A stretch of 64,000 nt of DNA from Rhizobium sp. WYCCWR10014 (GCF_001657485.1 NZ_LXFU01000029.1:124001-188000); one strand, 5' to 3'. Positions 36,065 to 46,759 are shown, numbered from the stretch's first letter. The notes: generated by a model from the sequence alone, not told the origin. Program-made: numbers and translations.

Positions 36065-36229
36065 ATGGCAGATCTGGGTATTTCGCATGCTCACGTGAAC
36101 CAGTATGGTTCCGTACCGACCAAGAAGCCGCTCACCACGCGCCACAGGCTTCAGACGATGCTCCATGGAGCGATCTTCACCGCAGCATTCCTGTTCGTCG
36201 TAGCCTTGGTTTGCGGGGTCGTCGGGTAA
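36065..36229 (+). CDS. Small one-span membrane protein (54 residues)
   Basis: GGAGG (36055-36059) precedes ATG 36065 at normal distance. The product begins MADLGISHAHVNQYGSVPTK, has a basic stretch (KKPLTTRHRLQ) and one C-terminal membrane helix (GAIFTAAFLFVVALVCGVVG), so the N-terminus should face the cytoplasm. It is too short for usual gene-calling limits. It precedes ndvB by about 650 bases on the same strand. Function unknown. Confidence 0.65.
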   Translation: MADLGISHAHVNQYGSVPTKKPLTTRHRLQTMLHGAIFTAAFLFVVALVCGVVG

Positions 36230-36876
36230 CTCGGGTGGATGATGAGCGTCGGCAGATGCCGGCGCTGCGGCGGTTTCCCGCCTTTATTGAATTCTAGAAC
36301 ATTTAATTTGTCTCGGCATTCTCCTGACACTCAAATGTCAAAAGGAGAATGGTCACGAGAGGCATTTGTTTTGGTGATCGGCATTCCGATCCCATCATTC
36401 TTCTCTACTTTATCGCGCCAACTAAAACGCGCCCCATCGACTTGATCGCGAGCGGAAGCGGCGTGGGCCACAACCGCCTAAACCGCCTCCGGCCGCTTGG
36501 ACAGGCAGTCTTCTGTCTTTCGTTTTTCTGAAATCGAAGAGCTCTTGGATTGCCGGAACCAGGTGCCGGCATTTTCGTCATTTCCACCGCCCAGACAAGC
36601 TCGCCGGGTCGCGGCGCATGCCTCTTGACTTGAATTTTCCCGATAGTGTCCAAATTTTCGACATGGCTTTCGTGGAGAGGGTATCGATGGTCTTGATCCC
36701 GTCGGGTCACGTCCTGGACAGGGATCAGCCCGTTTGCATTGCTTGGCCCGAGTGTCGTTCACCCCGGCTTCATCGATCTTTGAAGAATAGGGCTCCGTTC
36801 ATGTAGCAGTCATGATAAGCAGTGCAAAAGGCTGAGCAAAACAGCCATAACTTCGTTTGGATCCAGAACCGAACCC
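36230..36876. other. 647-base leader region of ndvB, no convincing gene
   Basis: Holds an inverted repeat CATTCTCCT/AGGAGAATG (36317-36325 and 36343-36351) with an inner GACA/TGTC pair. A weak promoter-like TTGACT (36627-36632) follows, and short frames with no family features. I see no terminator after the small gene. The ndvB promoter probably lies here. Confidence 0.5.
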
Positions 36877-39800
36877 ATGTCTATTTCTCATCTTTCTCCG
36901 AGCCTTCCGCGCGAACCCGATATGAAGCAGATCGATCACAACGGTTCGATCCGCTCGACCTATCTGTCGATCGAGGACATCAAGGCGATGGGCGATGCGG
37001 TCGCCCGCAACGGCGTCGACCAGCTGCCGGCTTTCGCCCCCTTCGATTTCTTTGCGCGCCATAAGGAAAACGAGAAGGAAATCCTGCGCGTCTACCGGAC
37101 GACGGCGACCGACGTCGAGGCTGGCGAGACGATCACACCGGCGGCAGAATGGCTTCTGGACAATCACTATATCGTCGAAGAGGCGATCCAGGAGGTGCGG
37201 CGCGATTTCCCCCGGCGCTTCTATCGCGAATTGCCGACCATGGTCGTCGGCGGCGTCGAGGTACCGCGCACCCTCGTACTTGCCTGGCTCTATGTCGCCC
37301 ATACCCACAGCACGATCTCGCAGGAAAGTCTGACGGCGCTGGTCGACGGCTTCCAGGCCAGCGAGACGCTCAAGATCGGCGAACTCTGGGCGTTGCCCTC
37401 TCTCGTGCGCTACGTGCTCGTGGAAAACCTTCGCCGCATTTCGAGCCGTGTCGAAGCTAGCCGCCGGCTGCGCCGTCGTGCCAACGAGGCGGCCGACGAA
37501 TTGGTGCGCCTGACCGACCCGGCCGGGGCGGCCGCCTATCTGAAGACGCTGGAACCGCTTGCCGAGGACAATACCTTCTCGACGCAGTTCCTCTATCGCT
37601 TGCGCGACGGTTCGCAGACATCGAGCCTGGCGATCACCTGGCTCGATGCGCGGCTGGAAGAACTCGGCCGCAACACCGAAGAGACGACGACGGCCGAACA
37701 CAGCCGGCTCTCTTCCGGCAATGTGACGATGGGCAACATCATCCGCAGCCTGCGCGAGATCGACGATGCCGAATGGTCGGTCTGGGTCGAGCAGGTCAGC
37801 CATGTCGACAAGCTGCTCTGGGAGCATTCGGATTACGGCATCCTCGATTCCGGCTCGCGCAACAAATACCGCAAACAGATCGAGAAGCTGGCCAAGCGCT
37901 CGCCGCTGTCGGAAATGGAAATCGCCCAGCTGGCGCTCGACATGACCGATGCCGCCAAGGCCTCCGACGAGCCGCAGCCGCATGAACCGAATGTCGGCGG
38001 CTTCCTCTCGGGCGCGCAGCGGCCGAAGCTCGAGGCGCGGGCGAACTATCGCCCGACGGTCATCCAGCATTTCGTGCGCGCCGTGCGCCGGTTCAACTGG
38101 CTAGCGATTGCCGTGCCCGTTATGCTGCTGACGGTCATCGCCATGGCGATCGTCGGCAAGTTCATGGCGAATGCCGGCATGGGTGCGTTTGAAATCGCCC
38201 TGCTGCTGATCATGTTCTCAGTGCCGGCGTCGGAGGGGGCGACAGGTCTCTTCAACACCTTGCTATCCTTCTTCGTGACGCCGGCGCGCCTCGTCGGCTA
38301 CGAGTTCAAGGAAGGCATTCCGGAAGATGCGCGCACGCTGCTCGTCGTGCCCTGCCTGATCTCGAACCGCGACAGTGTCGACGACCACGTGCGCAATCTC
38401 GAGGTTCATTATCTCGCCAATCCGCGCGGCGAGATCTATTTCGCGATGCTGAGCGACTGGCCGGACAGCGAGGCGGAGGAAACGCCTGCCGATCTCGAGG
38501 TTCTCGATTATGCCAGGCGCGAGATCGCCAATCTCTCCGCTCGCTATGCCTATGACGGCAAGACGCGTTTCTATCTGTTGCATCGCCGCCGACTCTACAA
38601 TCCCTCGGAAGGCGTCTGGATGGGCTGGGAGCGCAAGCGCGGCAAGCTGCATGAGCTGAACATGCTTCTGCGCGGTGACCGCGACACGACCTATCTGCCG
38701 GGCGCCAATGCAGTGCCGGCCAATGTGCAATATGTCATGACGCTCGATGCCGATACGCGCCTGATGCGCGATGCCGTCACCAAGCTCGTCGGCAAGCTCT
38801 ATCATCCAATCAACCGCCCGGTCATCAATCCGAAAACCGGCCGCGTCGAAAGCGGCTATGGCGTCTTGCAGCCGCGGGTCACGCCGTCGCTGACGACGGG
38901 CAAGGACGCGTCGGTCTTCCAGCGCGTCTTTTCCATCAACCGCGGCCTCGATCCTTACGTCTTCACCGTTTCCGACGTCTATCAGGATCTCGCCGGCGAA
39001 GGCACCTTCACCGGCAAGGGCCTTTACCATGTCGATGCCTTCGAAGCGTCGCTGAAGGGCCGGATCGACGAGAACTCCGTGCTCAGCCACGATCTTCTCG
39101 AAGGCTCGATGGCGCGTTGCGCGCTCGTCACCGATCTCGAACTGGTGGAGGATTTCCCGATCCGCTACGAGGTGGAAACTTCGCGCCAGCATCGCTGGGC
39201 GCGCGGCGACTGGCAGCTTCTCCCCTACATGTTCAATCCGAAATACGGTGTCACGGCGCTCGGCCGCTGGAAGATGTTCGACAATTTGCGCCGCTCGCTG
39301 ACGCCGATTGCCTGGTTCTTCGCTTCCGTGCTCGGCTGGTATTTCATGGGCCCGCTCGGCGCGCTCATCTGGCAGATTCTGCTGATCTTCTGCCTCTTCG
39401 TCGCGCCGACGCTGTCGCTCATCAATGGCATCATCCCGCGCACCAGCGATATCATCGCCCGCGCCCATCTCTATACGGTCTGGTCCGATATCACGGCCGC
39501 CAATGCCCAGGTTGCGCTGCGCATCGTCTTCATCGCCGATTCGGCCTGCATGATGGCGGATGCGATCGGCCGTTCGCTCTACCGTCTGTTCGTCAGCCGC
39601 AAGCTGATGCTGCAGTGGCGGACCGCGGCCAGCGTTCAGGCCGGCGGCCAGGGCACGTTGCTCTCCTATTACAAGGCAATGTGGCATGCACCGGTGCTGG
39701 CGCTGCTGGGGCTCGGTTTCGCAGCCCTTCCCGGCGACAACGCCTTCCTTGTCGGCATTCCCTTCGCGCTGCTGTGGATCCTGTCACCTGTGGTTGCCTG

Positions 39801-42800
39801 GTATGTCAGCCAGTCGGCGGAGACCGAGGACCGGCTGGAGGTCGCCGATTCCGTGTCGAGCGAACTGCGCAAGATCGCCCGGCGCACCTGGCGTTATTTC
39901 GAGACTTTCACAACGGCCGAGCAGAACTATCTGCCGCCGGACAATATTCAGGAAACGCCGCATGTGATCGTCGCGGCGCGCACCTCGCCGACCAATATCG
40001 GCGTCTATCTGCTTTCCGTTGTTTCCGGCCGGCATTTCGGCTGGTTCTCCTTCGAGGAGACGCTCGAGCGGCTGGAGCAGACGATCGCGACGATCGATAG
40101 AATGGAGAAATTCCGCGGCCATCTATTCAACTGGTATCACACCGATACGCTGCAGACGCTTGGCCCCCGTTACGTCTCGGCGGTCGACAGCGGCAATCTC
40201 GCCGGCCATCTGATCGCCATTTCGTCGGCCTGCCGCAACTGGGCCGAGGCGCCGTCCGCGCATATGCAGGGCAATCTCGACGGCGTCGGCGACACCGCCG
40301 GCATTCTCCGCGAAGTGCTGGCGGACCTGCCCGATGACCGCAAGACCGTGCGCCCGCTGCGCCGTCGCTTGGAGGAGCGCATCGTCGGCTTCCAGAACGC
40401 GCTTGCCGCCGTCAAGCGCGAGCATGAATTCGCCTCGATCCGCATCATCAACCTCGCCGTTCTCGCGCGCGATATCGAGAAGCTCGCTGCCAATCTCGAC
40501 CATGAGGTCAAGTCGAAGCAGAGCGAAGAGGTCACCCAATGGGCGGCATCGCTCGTGAAGGTCTGCGAGGCGCATATTTCCGACAGCACCTTCGACCTTT
40601 CCAAAGTCGATGCGCTGAGGCCGCGCCTGGTGGCGCTGCGCGACAAGGCGCGCGATCTCGCCTTCTCGATGGATTTCGGCTTCCTGTTCCGGCCGGAGCG
40701 GCGTCTGCTGTCGATCGGCTATCGCGTCGAAAGCGGTGAACTCGACCAGGCCTGCTATGACCTTCTCGCATCGGAATGCCGCCTGACCAGCCTCTTCGGC
40801 ATCGCCAAGGGCGACTTGCCGACGGAACACTGGTACCGCCTCGGCCGCCAGGTCGTGCCTGTGGGGTCGCGCGGTGCGCTGGTTTCCTGGTCCGGCTCGA
40901 TGTTCGAATATCTGATGCCGCCGCTCGTCATGCAGGAGCGCGGCGGGGGTATTCTCAACCAGACCAACAATCTGGTCGTCGTCGAACAGATGAATTACGC
41001 CCGCAAGCTCGGCATTCCCTGGGGCATTTCGGAAGCGGCCTTCAATGCCCGCGACCATAACCTCAATTATCAGTACACGAATTTCGGCGTGCCGACGCTC
41101 GGCCTGAAGCGCGGTCTCGGCCACAATGCCGTTATCGCGCCCTATGCCTCGCTGCTTGCCAGCCAGTATGATCCGCCGGCCGCGCTGGAAAACCTGCAGA
41201 GGCTGCGCAAGCTCGGCGCACTCGGCAAATTCGGTTTCCACGACGCCGTCGACTTCACGCCGACGCGCGTGCCGGAAGGCAAGAAATGCGCGGTGGTCTA
41301 CAATTATTATGCCCATCACCACGGCATGTCGATCGCGGCGGTTGCCAATGTCGCCTTCAACGGTCATCTGCGCGAACTCTTCCACGCCGATCCCGTCATC
41401 GAGGCGGCTGAACTGCTGCTGCAGGAAAAGGCGCCGCGCGACATTCCCGTCATGAGCGGCAAGCACGAGTCCGATACGCCCGCCAGCATCCAGGACGATC
41501 TCCTGCGGCCGGAGCTCAGGAAGATCAGTGATCCGGCTTCGCGCGACCGCGAACTCGTGTTCCTGTCGAACGGCCATTATTCGGTGATGCTGACGGCGAC
41601 GGGCGCCGGTTATTCCCGCTGGAACAATCTTTCCGTTTCCCGCTGGAAGCCTGATCCGACTGAAGACCGCTGGGGCAGCTTCATCTTCCTGCGTGATACC
41701 GCCACCAACGAATGGTGGTCGGCGACATCAGAGCCGAAGGGCGTCGAAGGCGAAAAGATCATGGTCGAATTCGCCGACGAGAAGGCGCAGTTCACCAAGA
41801 TTGTCGGCGACCTCACAAGCGAGGTGGAGTGCATCGTCGCGACCGAGCATGATGCCGAGGCCCGTCGTGTCACGCTGCTCAACATGGGAACGGAAGACCG
41901 TTTCATCGAGGTCACCTCCTATCTCGAGCCGGTGATCACCTCCGACGATACCGACAATGCGCATCCGGCATTTGCCCGCATGTTCGTCAAGACAGAGATC
42001 GGCAAACGCGGCGACGTCATCCGCGCCGAACGCAACAAGCGCGATCCGAACGAGCCGAACATCAGCATCGCACATCTGATCGTCGACAATGCCGGCGACA
42101 CCCGCCATACCGAATTCGAGACCGACCGGCGCAAGTTCATCGGCCGTGGCCGCAGTCTTGCCGATGCGGCGGCCTTCGACCCGGGTGCTACGCTTTCCGG
42201 CAGCGACGGCTTCATGCTCGATGCCGTCATGTCGCTGCGTCGCACCGTCCGCGTACCGGCCGGCAAGAAAGTCAGCGTGATCTTCTGGACGATTGCGGCG
42301 CCAAGCCGCGAGGAAGTCGACAAGGCGGTCAATCGCTACCGTCATCCCGACGCCTTCACCCACGAGCTCGTCCAGGCCTGGACACGCACGCAGGTGCAGA
42401 TGCGCCATGTTGGCGTCACCTCCCAGCAGGCGGCGGCCTTCCAGCATCTCGGACGCTATCTCGTCTATCCCGACATGCAACTGCGCAAGGACGAGGCGAC
42501 TGTCGAGGCCGGCCTGCAGTCGCAATCGGCGCTCTGGCCGCTGGCGATCTCCGGCGACTTCCCGATCTTCACGCTGCGCATTAACGACGATATGGATCTC
42601 GATATCGCCCGCGAGGCGCTGCTGGCGCAGGAATATCTGCGCTCGCGCGGCGTCACCGCCGATCTCGTCATCATGAACGAACGCGCTTCGTCCTATGCGC
42701 AGGACATGCAGCATGCGCTTGACGCCATGTGCGAAAACGTGCGCCGCATGGGCCAGGCCGACGGGCTGCGCCAGCATATCTTTGCAGTTCGCAAGGACCT

Positions 42801-45396
42801 GATGGAGGAAGCCACCTATCACGCGCTGATCGCGGCTTCGCGCGTCACACTGCATACCAAGAACGGCAAGGTGGTCGACCAGATCAACCGCGCCGTGGCG
42901 CTGTTTGCACCCTCCAAGGAGGAGTTGCAGGAGATGGAACGGGCCGAGCGGAACAAGGCCCCCGTCAAGCGTGTTGCGCCGGTGCCGCCACCTGTCGTGC
43001 CGGCCGTCGTCATCGAAGAGGAAGGCGATCTCGACTTCTGGAACGGTATTGGCGGCTTTGCCCGCGACGGACGCGAATATGTCGTTCGGCTGCCCGGAGG
43101 TCATGCGACGCCGCAGCCCTGGATCAATGTCATCTCCAATGACAAGTTCGGCTTCCATGTGTCGGCCGAGGGCTCAGGCTTTACCTGGAGCGCCAATTCG
43201 CGCGACTATCAGCTGACCTCCTGGTCGAACGACGCCGTGGTCAATCGTTCGGGGGAGGCGTTCTATCTCACCGATCTGGACAGCGGTGCCGTCATGACGC
43301 CGTTCGCAGCGCTTTCCCGCCGCCCGGACATCCGGTTCGAAGCCCGCCACGGGCTCGGCTATTCCGTCTTCTCCAGCGTTCAGCACGATATCGCACTCGA
43401 GCTGACGCAGACGATCGACCGCGAAAAGCCGGTGAAACTGCAGCGCCTTCGCTTGCGCAATACCGGTTCGGCCCGCCGTAAGCTGCGTCTCTACGGTTAT
43501 GTCGAATGGATCCTCGGCAGCAATGCGGCCCGCACGGTGCCTTTCATCCTGTCGAGCCGTGACGAGGAGACGGGGGCGCTGTTTGCCACCAATCCCTACA
43601 GCATCGATTTTTCCAACCGCACCGCCTTCTTCGCGGCGAGCGAGACGCTTTCGAGCTTCTCGGCAAGCCGGCGCGAATTCATCGGCAAGGCGGGAACGAT
43701 CCAGGCGCCGCAGGCCGTCACCTCCGCCGCCGGCCTGTCCGGTACGACCGATCTCGACGGTGATCCGGCCGCGGCTCTTGCGATCGACATCGAGCTCGGC
43801 GCCGGCGAGGAGCGTGACTTCACCTTCTTCCTCGGTGATACGCCGACGGAAGAAGAAGCGCGCACCGTCATTGCCGATATTCGCAAGGCTTCGTTCGACG
43901 ATGCCGTCGAGGCGAACCGCGCCTTCTGGCGGGATTTCACCGGCAGGCTGCAGATATCGACTCCGGATCGCGGGATGAACAATCTCGTCAATACCTGGCT
44001 GCCGTATCAGAGCCTCGGCTGCCGCATTATGGCCCGTACCGCCTTCTATCAGGCAAGCGGCGCCTTCGGCTTCCGCGACCAGTTGCAGGACACCTTGGCC
44101 TTCGTGCTGCACGAACCCTCGCTTGCCCGCCGGCAGATCCTGAATGCCGCTTCGCGGCAATTCCGCGAAGGCGATGTCCAGCATTGGTGGCTGCCGGGAA
44201 CGGGTGCCGGCGTGCGCACGTTGATCTCGGACGACGTCGTCTGGCTCGCTTATGCGATCCATCACTATTGCAGCGTCACCGGCGACAAAAACGTGCTCGA
44301 CGAGGAGATCGCCTTCCTGGAAGGGCCGGCACTGCTCGAAGGGCAGCACGACTCATTCTACAAGCCGGAGATTTCCGAAGACAAGGCAAGCGTCTACGAA
44401 CACGCGGCGCTGGCGCTCGATCTCGCCATCGCCCGCAAGGGGGAAAACGGCCTGCCGCTGTTCCTCGGCGGCGACTGGAACGACGGCATGAACCGCGTCG
44501 GCATCGGCGGGCGCGGCACCAGCGTCTGGCTCGGCTGGTTCCTGGCGGGCGCATTGCGCTCCTTCATCCCCAATGCCGAAGAGCGCGGCGACACGGTCCG
44601 GGTAGAGCGCTGGTCGGCGCATCTCAGCGAGCTGAAGAAGGCGCTCGAAACTGCGGCCTGGGACGGCGGCTACTATCGCCGCGGCACGTTCGACGACGGT
44701 GCACTGCTCGGCTCCAGGGAAAGTCCGGAATGCCGGATCGATTCGATCGCGCAGTCCTGGAGCGTGCTGTCGGGCGAGGGCGATCCGGCCCGCGCCGTCA
44801 CGGCGATGGAGGCCGTGCTCGACCAGCTGGTCGACGAGGATGCCCGCATCATCCGGCTGTTCACGCCGCCTTTCGTCAATTCCGCCAGGGATCCCGGCTA
44901 TATCAAGGCCTATCCGCCGGGTGTGCGTGAAAATGGCGGGCAATATACCCATGCCGCGACCTGGGTGGTGATGGCGCTGGCGGAGCTGAAGCGGGGCGAC
45001 GATGCCTTCCGCTGCTTCCAGATCCTCAATCCGATCACCCATGCGCTCGACAAGGCTTCAGCGGAGCAATACCGTGTCGAACCCTATGTCGTGGCGGCTG
45101 ACGTCTACGGAAACGAGCCTTATACGTCGCGCGGCGGCTGGACCTGGTATACCGGGTCAGCCGGCTGGCTCTACCGCGCCGCCGTCGAGGGCATCCTCGG
45201 TATCCGGCTGAAGGACGGCCGGCTCTATGTGCGCCCGTCGCTCCCGTCGGAATGGGACGGTTTTGCGGCAGAGGTGGAGCAAGGCGGCGGGAAATACCGC
45301 ATTTCGGTCTCAAAAGCGTCCAATGACAGCGGCTACACTCTGTCAATCAACGGCTGCGAAGTCACCGATCCCGAAGAGGGATATCCGCTCGGATAA
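36877..45396 (+). CDS. ndvB: Cyclic beta-1,2-glucan synthetase NdvB
   Basis: 2839 residues, the normal giant size. An N-terminal region (1-400) is followed by membrane segments near 405-460 and 815-1000. Between them lies the glycosyltransferase domain (about 490-800) with MTLDADTRLMRD, DENSVLSHDLLEGSMARCAL and the RQHRWARGDWQLLP pattern. The long C-terminal part (about 1450-2830) is related to GH94 phosphorylases (FLGGDWNDGMNRVGIGGRG; YTSRGGWTWYTGSAGWLYRA), which sets ring size by trimming. The enzyme starts, extends and cyclises glucan from UDP-glucose at the inner membrane. The start at 36877 lacks a strong ribosome site; ATG 36922 is an alternative. ndvA, whose product exports the glucan, lies downstream. 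Confidence 0.97.
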   Translation: MSISHLSPSLPREPDMKQIDHNGSIRSTYLSIEDIKAMGDAVARNGVDQLPAFAPFDFFARHKENEKEILRVYRTTATDVEAGETITPAAEWLLDNHYIVEEAIQEVRRDFPRRFYRELPTMVVGGVEVPRTLVLAWLYVAHTHSTISQESLTALVDGFQASETLKIGELWALPSLVRYVLVENLRRISSRVEASRRLRRRANEAADELVRLTDPAGAAAYLKTLEPLAEDNTFSTQFLYRLRDGSQTSSLAITWLDARLEELGRNTEETTTAEHSRLSSGNVTMGNIIRSLREIDDAEWSVWVEQVSHVDKLLWEHSDYGILDSGSRNKYRKQIEKLAKRSPLSEMEIAQLALDMTDAAKASDEPQPHEPNVGGFLSGAQRPKLEARANYRPTVIQHFVRAVRRFNWLAIAVPVMLLTVIAMAIVGKFMANAGMGAFEIALLLIMFSVPASEGATGLFNTLLSFFVTPARLVGYEFKEGIPEDARTLLVVPCLISNRDSVDDHVRNLEVHYLANPRGEIYFAMLSDWPDSEAEETPADLEVLDYARREIANLSARYAYDGKTRFYLLHRRRLYNPSEGVWMGWERKRGKLHELNMLLRGDRDTTYLPGANAVPANVQYVMTLDADTRLMRDAVTKLVGKLYHPINRPVINPKTGRVESGYGVLQPRVTPSLTTGKDASVFQRVFSINRGLDPYVFTVSDVYQDLAGEGTFTGKGLYHVDAFEASLKGRIDENSVLSHDLLEGSMARCALVTDLELVEDFPIRYEVETSRQHRWARGDWQLLPYMFNPKYGVTALGRWKMFDNLRRSLTPIAWFFASVLGWYFMGPLGALIWQILLIFCLFVAPTLSLINGIIPRTSDIIARAHLYTVWSDITAANAQVALRIVFIADSACMMADAIGRSLYRLFVSRKLMLQWRTAASVQAGGQGTLLSYYKAMWHAPVLALLGLGFAALPGDNAFLVGIPFALLWILSPVVAWYVSQSAETEDRLEVADSVSSELRKIARRTWRYFETFTTAEQNYLPPDNIQETPHVIVAARTSPTNIGVYLLSVVSGRHFGWFSFEETLERLEQTIATIDRMEKFRGHLFNWYHTDTLQTLGPRYVSAVDSGNLAGHLIAISSACRNWAEAPSAHMQGNLDGVGDTAGILREVLADLPDDRKTVRPLRRRLEERIVGFQNALAAVKREHEFASIRIINLAVLARDIEKLAANLDHEVKSKQSEEVTQWAASLVKVCEAHISDSTFDLSKVDALRPRLVALRDKARDLAFSMDFGFLFRPERRLLSIGYRVESGELDQACYDLLASECRLTSLFGIAKGDLPTEHWYRLGRQVVPVGSRGALVSWSGSMFEYLMPPLVMQERGGGILNQTNNLVVVEQMNYARKLGIPWGISEAAFNARDHNLNYQYTNFGVPTLGLKRGLGHNAVIAPYASLLASQYDPPAALENLQRLRKLGALGKFGFHDAVDFTPTRVPEGKKCAVVYNYYAHHHGMSIAAVANVAFNGHLRELFHADPVIEAAELLLQEKAPRDIPVMSGKHESDTPASIQDDLLRPELRKISDPASRDRELVFLSNGHYSVMLTATGAGYSRWNNLSVSRWKPDPTEDRWGSFIFLRDTATNEWWSATSEPKGVEGEKIMVEFADEKAQFTKIVGDLTSEVECIVATEHDAEARRVTLLNMGTEDRFIEVTSYLEPVITSDDTDNAHPAFARMFVKTEIGKRGDVIRAERNKRDPNEPNISIAHLIVDNAGDTRHTEFETDRRKFIGRGRSLADAAAFDPGATLSGSDGFMLDAVMSLRRTVRVPAGKKVSVIFWTIAAPSREEVDKAVNRYRHPDAFTHELVQAWTRTQVQMRHVGVTSQQAAAFQHLGRYLVYPDMQLRKDEATVEAGLQSQSALWPLAISGDFPIFTLRINDDMDLDIAREALLAQEYLRSRGVTADLVIMNERASSYAQDMQHALDAMCENVRRMGQADGLRQHIFAVRKDLMEEATYHALIAASRVTLHTKNGKVVDQINRAVALFAPSKEELQEMERAERNKAPVKRVAPVPPPVVPAVVIEEEGDLDFWNGIGGFARDGREYVVRLPGGHATPQPWINVISNDKFGFHVSAEGSGFTWSANSRDYQLTSWSNDAVVNRSGEAFYLTDLDSGAVMTPFAALSRRPDIRFEARHGLGYSVFSSVQHDIALELTQTIDREKPVKLQRLRLRNTGSARRKLRLYGYVEWILGSNAARTVPFILSSRDEETGALFATNPYSIDFSNRTAFFAASETLSSFSASRREFIGKAGTIQAPQAVTSAAGLSGTTDLDGDPAAALAIDIELGAGEERDFTFFLGDTPTEEEARTVIADIRKASFDDAVEANRAFWRDFTGRLQISTPDRGMNNLVNTWLPYQSLGCRIMARTAFYQASGAFGFRDQLQDTLAFVLHEPSLARRQILNAASRQFREGDVQHWWLPGTGAGVRTLISDDVVWLAYAIHHYCSVTGDKNVLDEEIAFLEGPALLEGQHDSFYKPEISEDKASVYEHAALALDLAIARKGENGLPLFLGGDWNDGMNRVGIGGRGTSVWLGWFLAGALRSFIPNAEERGDTVRVERWSAHLSELKKALETAAWDGGYYRRGTFDDGALLGSRESPECRIDSIAQSWSVLSGEGDPARAVTAMEAVLDQLVDEDARIIRLFTPPFVNSARDPGYIKAYPPGVRENGGQYTHAATWVVMALAELKRGDDAFRCFQILNPITHALDKASAEQYRVEPYVVAADVYGNEPYTSRGGWTWYTGSAGWLYRAAVEGILGIRLKDGRLYVRPSLPSEWDGFAAEVEQGGGKYRISVSKASNDSGYTLSINGCEVTDPEEGYPLG

Positions 45397-45431
45397 CAGC
45401 GTTCTCCACGCTGAAAAACACGGCGATTCGC

Positions 45432-45461
45432 GATGGCCAAAAGGGAACCCTTTTGGCCATC
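45432..45461 (+). terminator. Perfect 14-bp hairpin between ndvB and opgC
   Basis: GATGGCCAAAAGGG and CCCTTTTGGCCATC pair exactly around AA. It lies 35 bases after the ndvB stop and 35 before opgC. No T-run follows (GTCGCGTTT), so it is more likely an attenuator or mRNA-processing site than a full terminator. Confidence 0.6.
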
Positions 45462-45496
45462 GTCGCGTTTGCAAATCGGATAATAAGGAGAAACCC

Positions 45497-46735
45497 ATGG
45501 CAAGCACGCCGACCGAAGCCATCGTCACGGGGCGCAGTTCCCTATCCGCAGCTGCGCCGGTGCGTGACACGAGGCTCGACGTCTTGCGCGGCGTGGCGCT
45601 GATGATGATCTTCATCAATCACGTTCCAGGACAGATCTTCGAATATGTGACGACGAAGAATTTCGGTTTCTCCGATGCCGCCGAAGCTTTCGTGCTGATC
45701 TCGGGCATTGCCGTCGGCCTTGCCTATGGGTCCCGCTTCCAGCCGGGCAACCGGCTGACGGTGGCGATCAAGGCGGTAAAGCGCGCATTCACGCTCTATC
45801 TCGCCCATATGATCACCACCTTCATGACGCTGGCGCTCTTCATCTGCGGTGCCTGGCTGTTCCATCGGCCGGGATTGCTGGTCGAAATTAATATCCTGGC
45901 GGTTCTGATGAACCTGAAGGAAGGCATTCCTGCACTTCTGCTGCTCGGCCACCAGATCGGCTACAACAATATCCTGCCGATGTACGGCGCGCTGATGCTG
46001 ATGGTGCCGATCATCCTGCTGTTGAATGCGCGCAGCCCTTGGCTGGCGCTCGGCGTCTCGGCTACGGTCTGGCTGCTTGCGGGCATCTATGAAGTGGCGC
46101 CGCACAACATGCTGATCGAGAGCTACTGGTTCCTCAATCCGCTCTCCTGGCAGTTCCTGTTTTCGATCGGCATCGTCTCGATGCTGCATATCAAGCGCGG
46201 CGGCACGATCCCGCGCCATCCGCTGCTACTTGCTGCCGCTGCCGGTTACGTCATGCTGTCCTTCATCTGGGTGACCGGCCATCTCTGGATCTGGGGCAAT
46301 TCGCTGGCGGCACTCGGCCTGCCGACTGTTATCACCGGTTTCGACAAGACCTTCCTGTCGCTGCCGCGGCTGCTGCACGTTCTGGCGCTGACCTATCTCG
46401 TTATCAGCATTCCCGCGCTCTCGCGTATCCTTCGCCGTCCTGTGGACCATCCGCTGACGATCCTCGGCCGCCATTCGCTGAACATCTTCGTCGCCGGCAC
46501 GATCCTCGCCATGATCGGCCAGGTGGTGCTCTACATCACCAACAAGGACCAGCTGGTCGGTCCGCTCTTCGTGATTGCAGGGATCGCGATACAATTCGCC
46601 TATGCCTATTATCTCGAGCGCAAGCGCCAGCAGGGCAAGGTCAAGGGGAAACTTGTCGCCGATACCGCCACCATCCCCGTTCCCGTCCGCATTGGCGGGA
46701 CGGCAAATGCCTATCGCCAGAACGATCGAAAATAG
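45497..46735 (+). CDS. opgC: OpgC family membrane protein (glucan succinyl/substituent transferase)
   Basis: 412 residues from ATG 45497, preceded by AAGGAG. The N-terminal motif RDTRLDVLRGVALMMIFINH is the OpgC/acyltransferase-3 signature with the catalytic His, followed by SDAAEAFVLISGIAVGLAYG. About ten membrane segments. OpgC proteins add succinyl or similar groups to periplasmic glucans in other proteobacteria, so together with ndvB it probably makes anionic cyclic glucans. The actual substituent is not visible from sequence. Confidence 0.9.
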   Translation: MASTPTEAIVTGRSSLSAAAPVRDTRLDVLRGVALMMIFINHVPGQIFEYVTTKNFGFSDAAEAFVLISGIAVGLAYGSRFQPGNRLTVAIKAVKRAFTLYLAHMITTFMTLALFICGAWLFHRPGLLVEINILAVLMNLKEGIPALLLLGHQIGYNNILPMYGALMLMVPIILLLNARSPWLALGVSATVWLLAGIYEVAPHNMLIESYWFLNPLSWQFLFSIGIVSMLHIKRGGTIPRHPLLLAAAAGYVMLSFIWVTGHLWIWGNSLAALGLPTVITGFDKTFLSLPRLLHVLALTYLVISIPALSRILRRPVDHPLTILGRHSLNIFVAGTILAMIGQVVLYITNKDQLVGPLFVIAGIAIQFAYAYYLERKRQQGKVKGKLVADTATIPVPVRIGGTANAYRQNDRK

Positions 46736-46759
46736 GGCTTGGATTTTCCCAGCATGAAG

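Noticed and set aside
36405..36710. 101-codon reverse-strand frame before ndvB
   Set aside because: No ribosome site or domain; composition is mixed and it lies in the ndvB leader.
38263..43158. Three long reverse-strand frames (474, 484 and 476 codons) inside ndvB
   Set aside because: They are antisense to a clear GT/GH94 protein, with Arg/Asp/Ala/Gly-rich sequence typical of frames opposite high-GC genes and no family motif.
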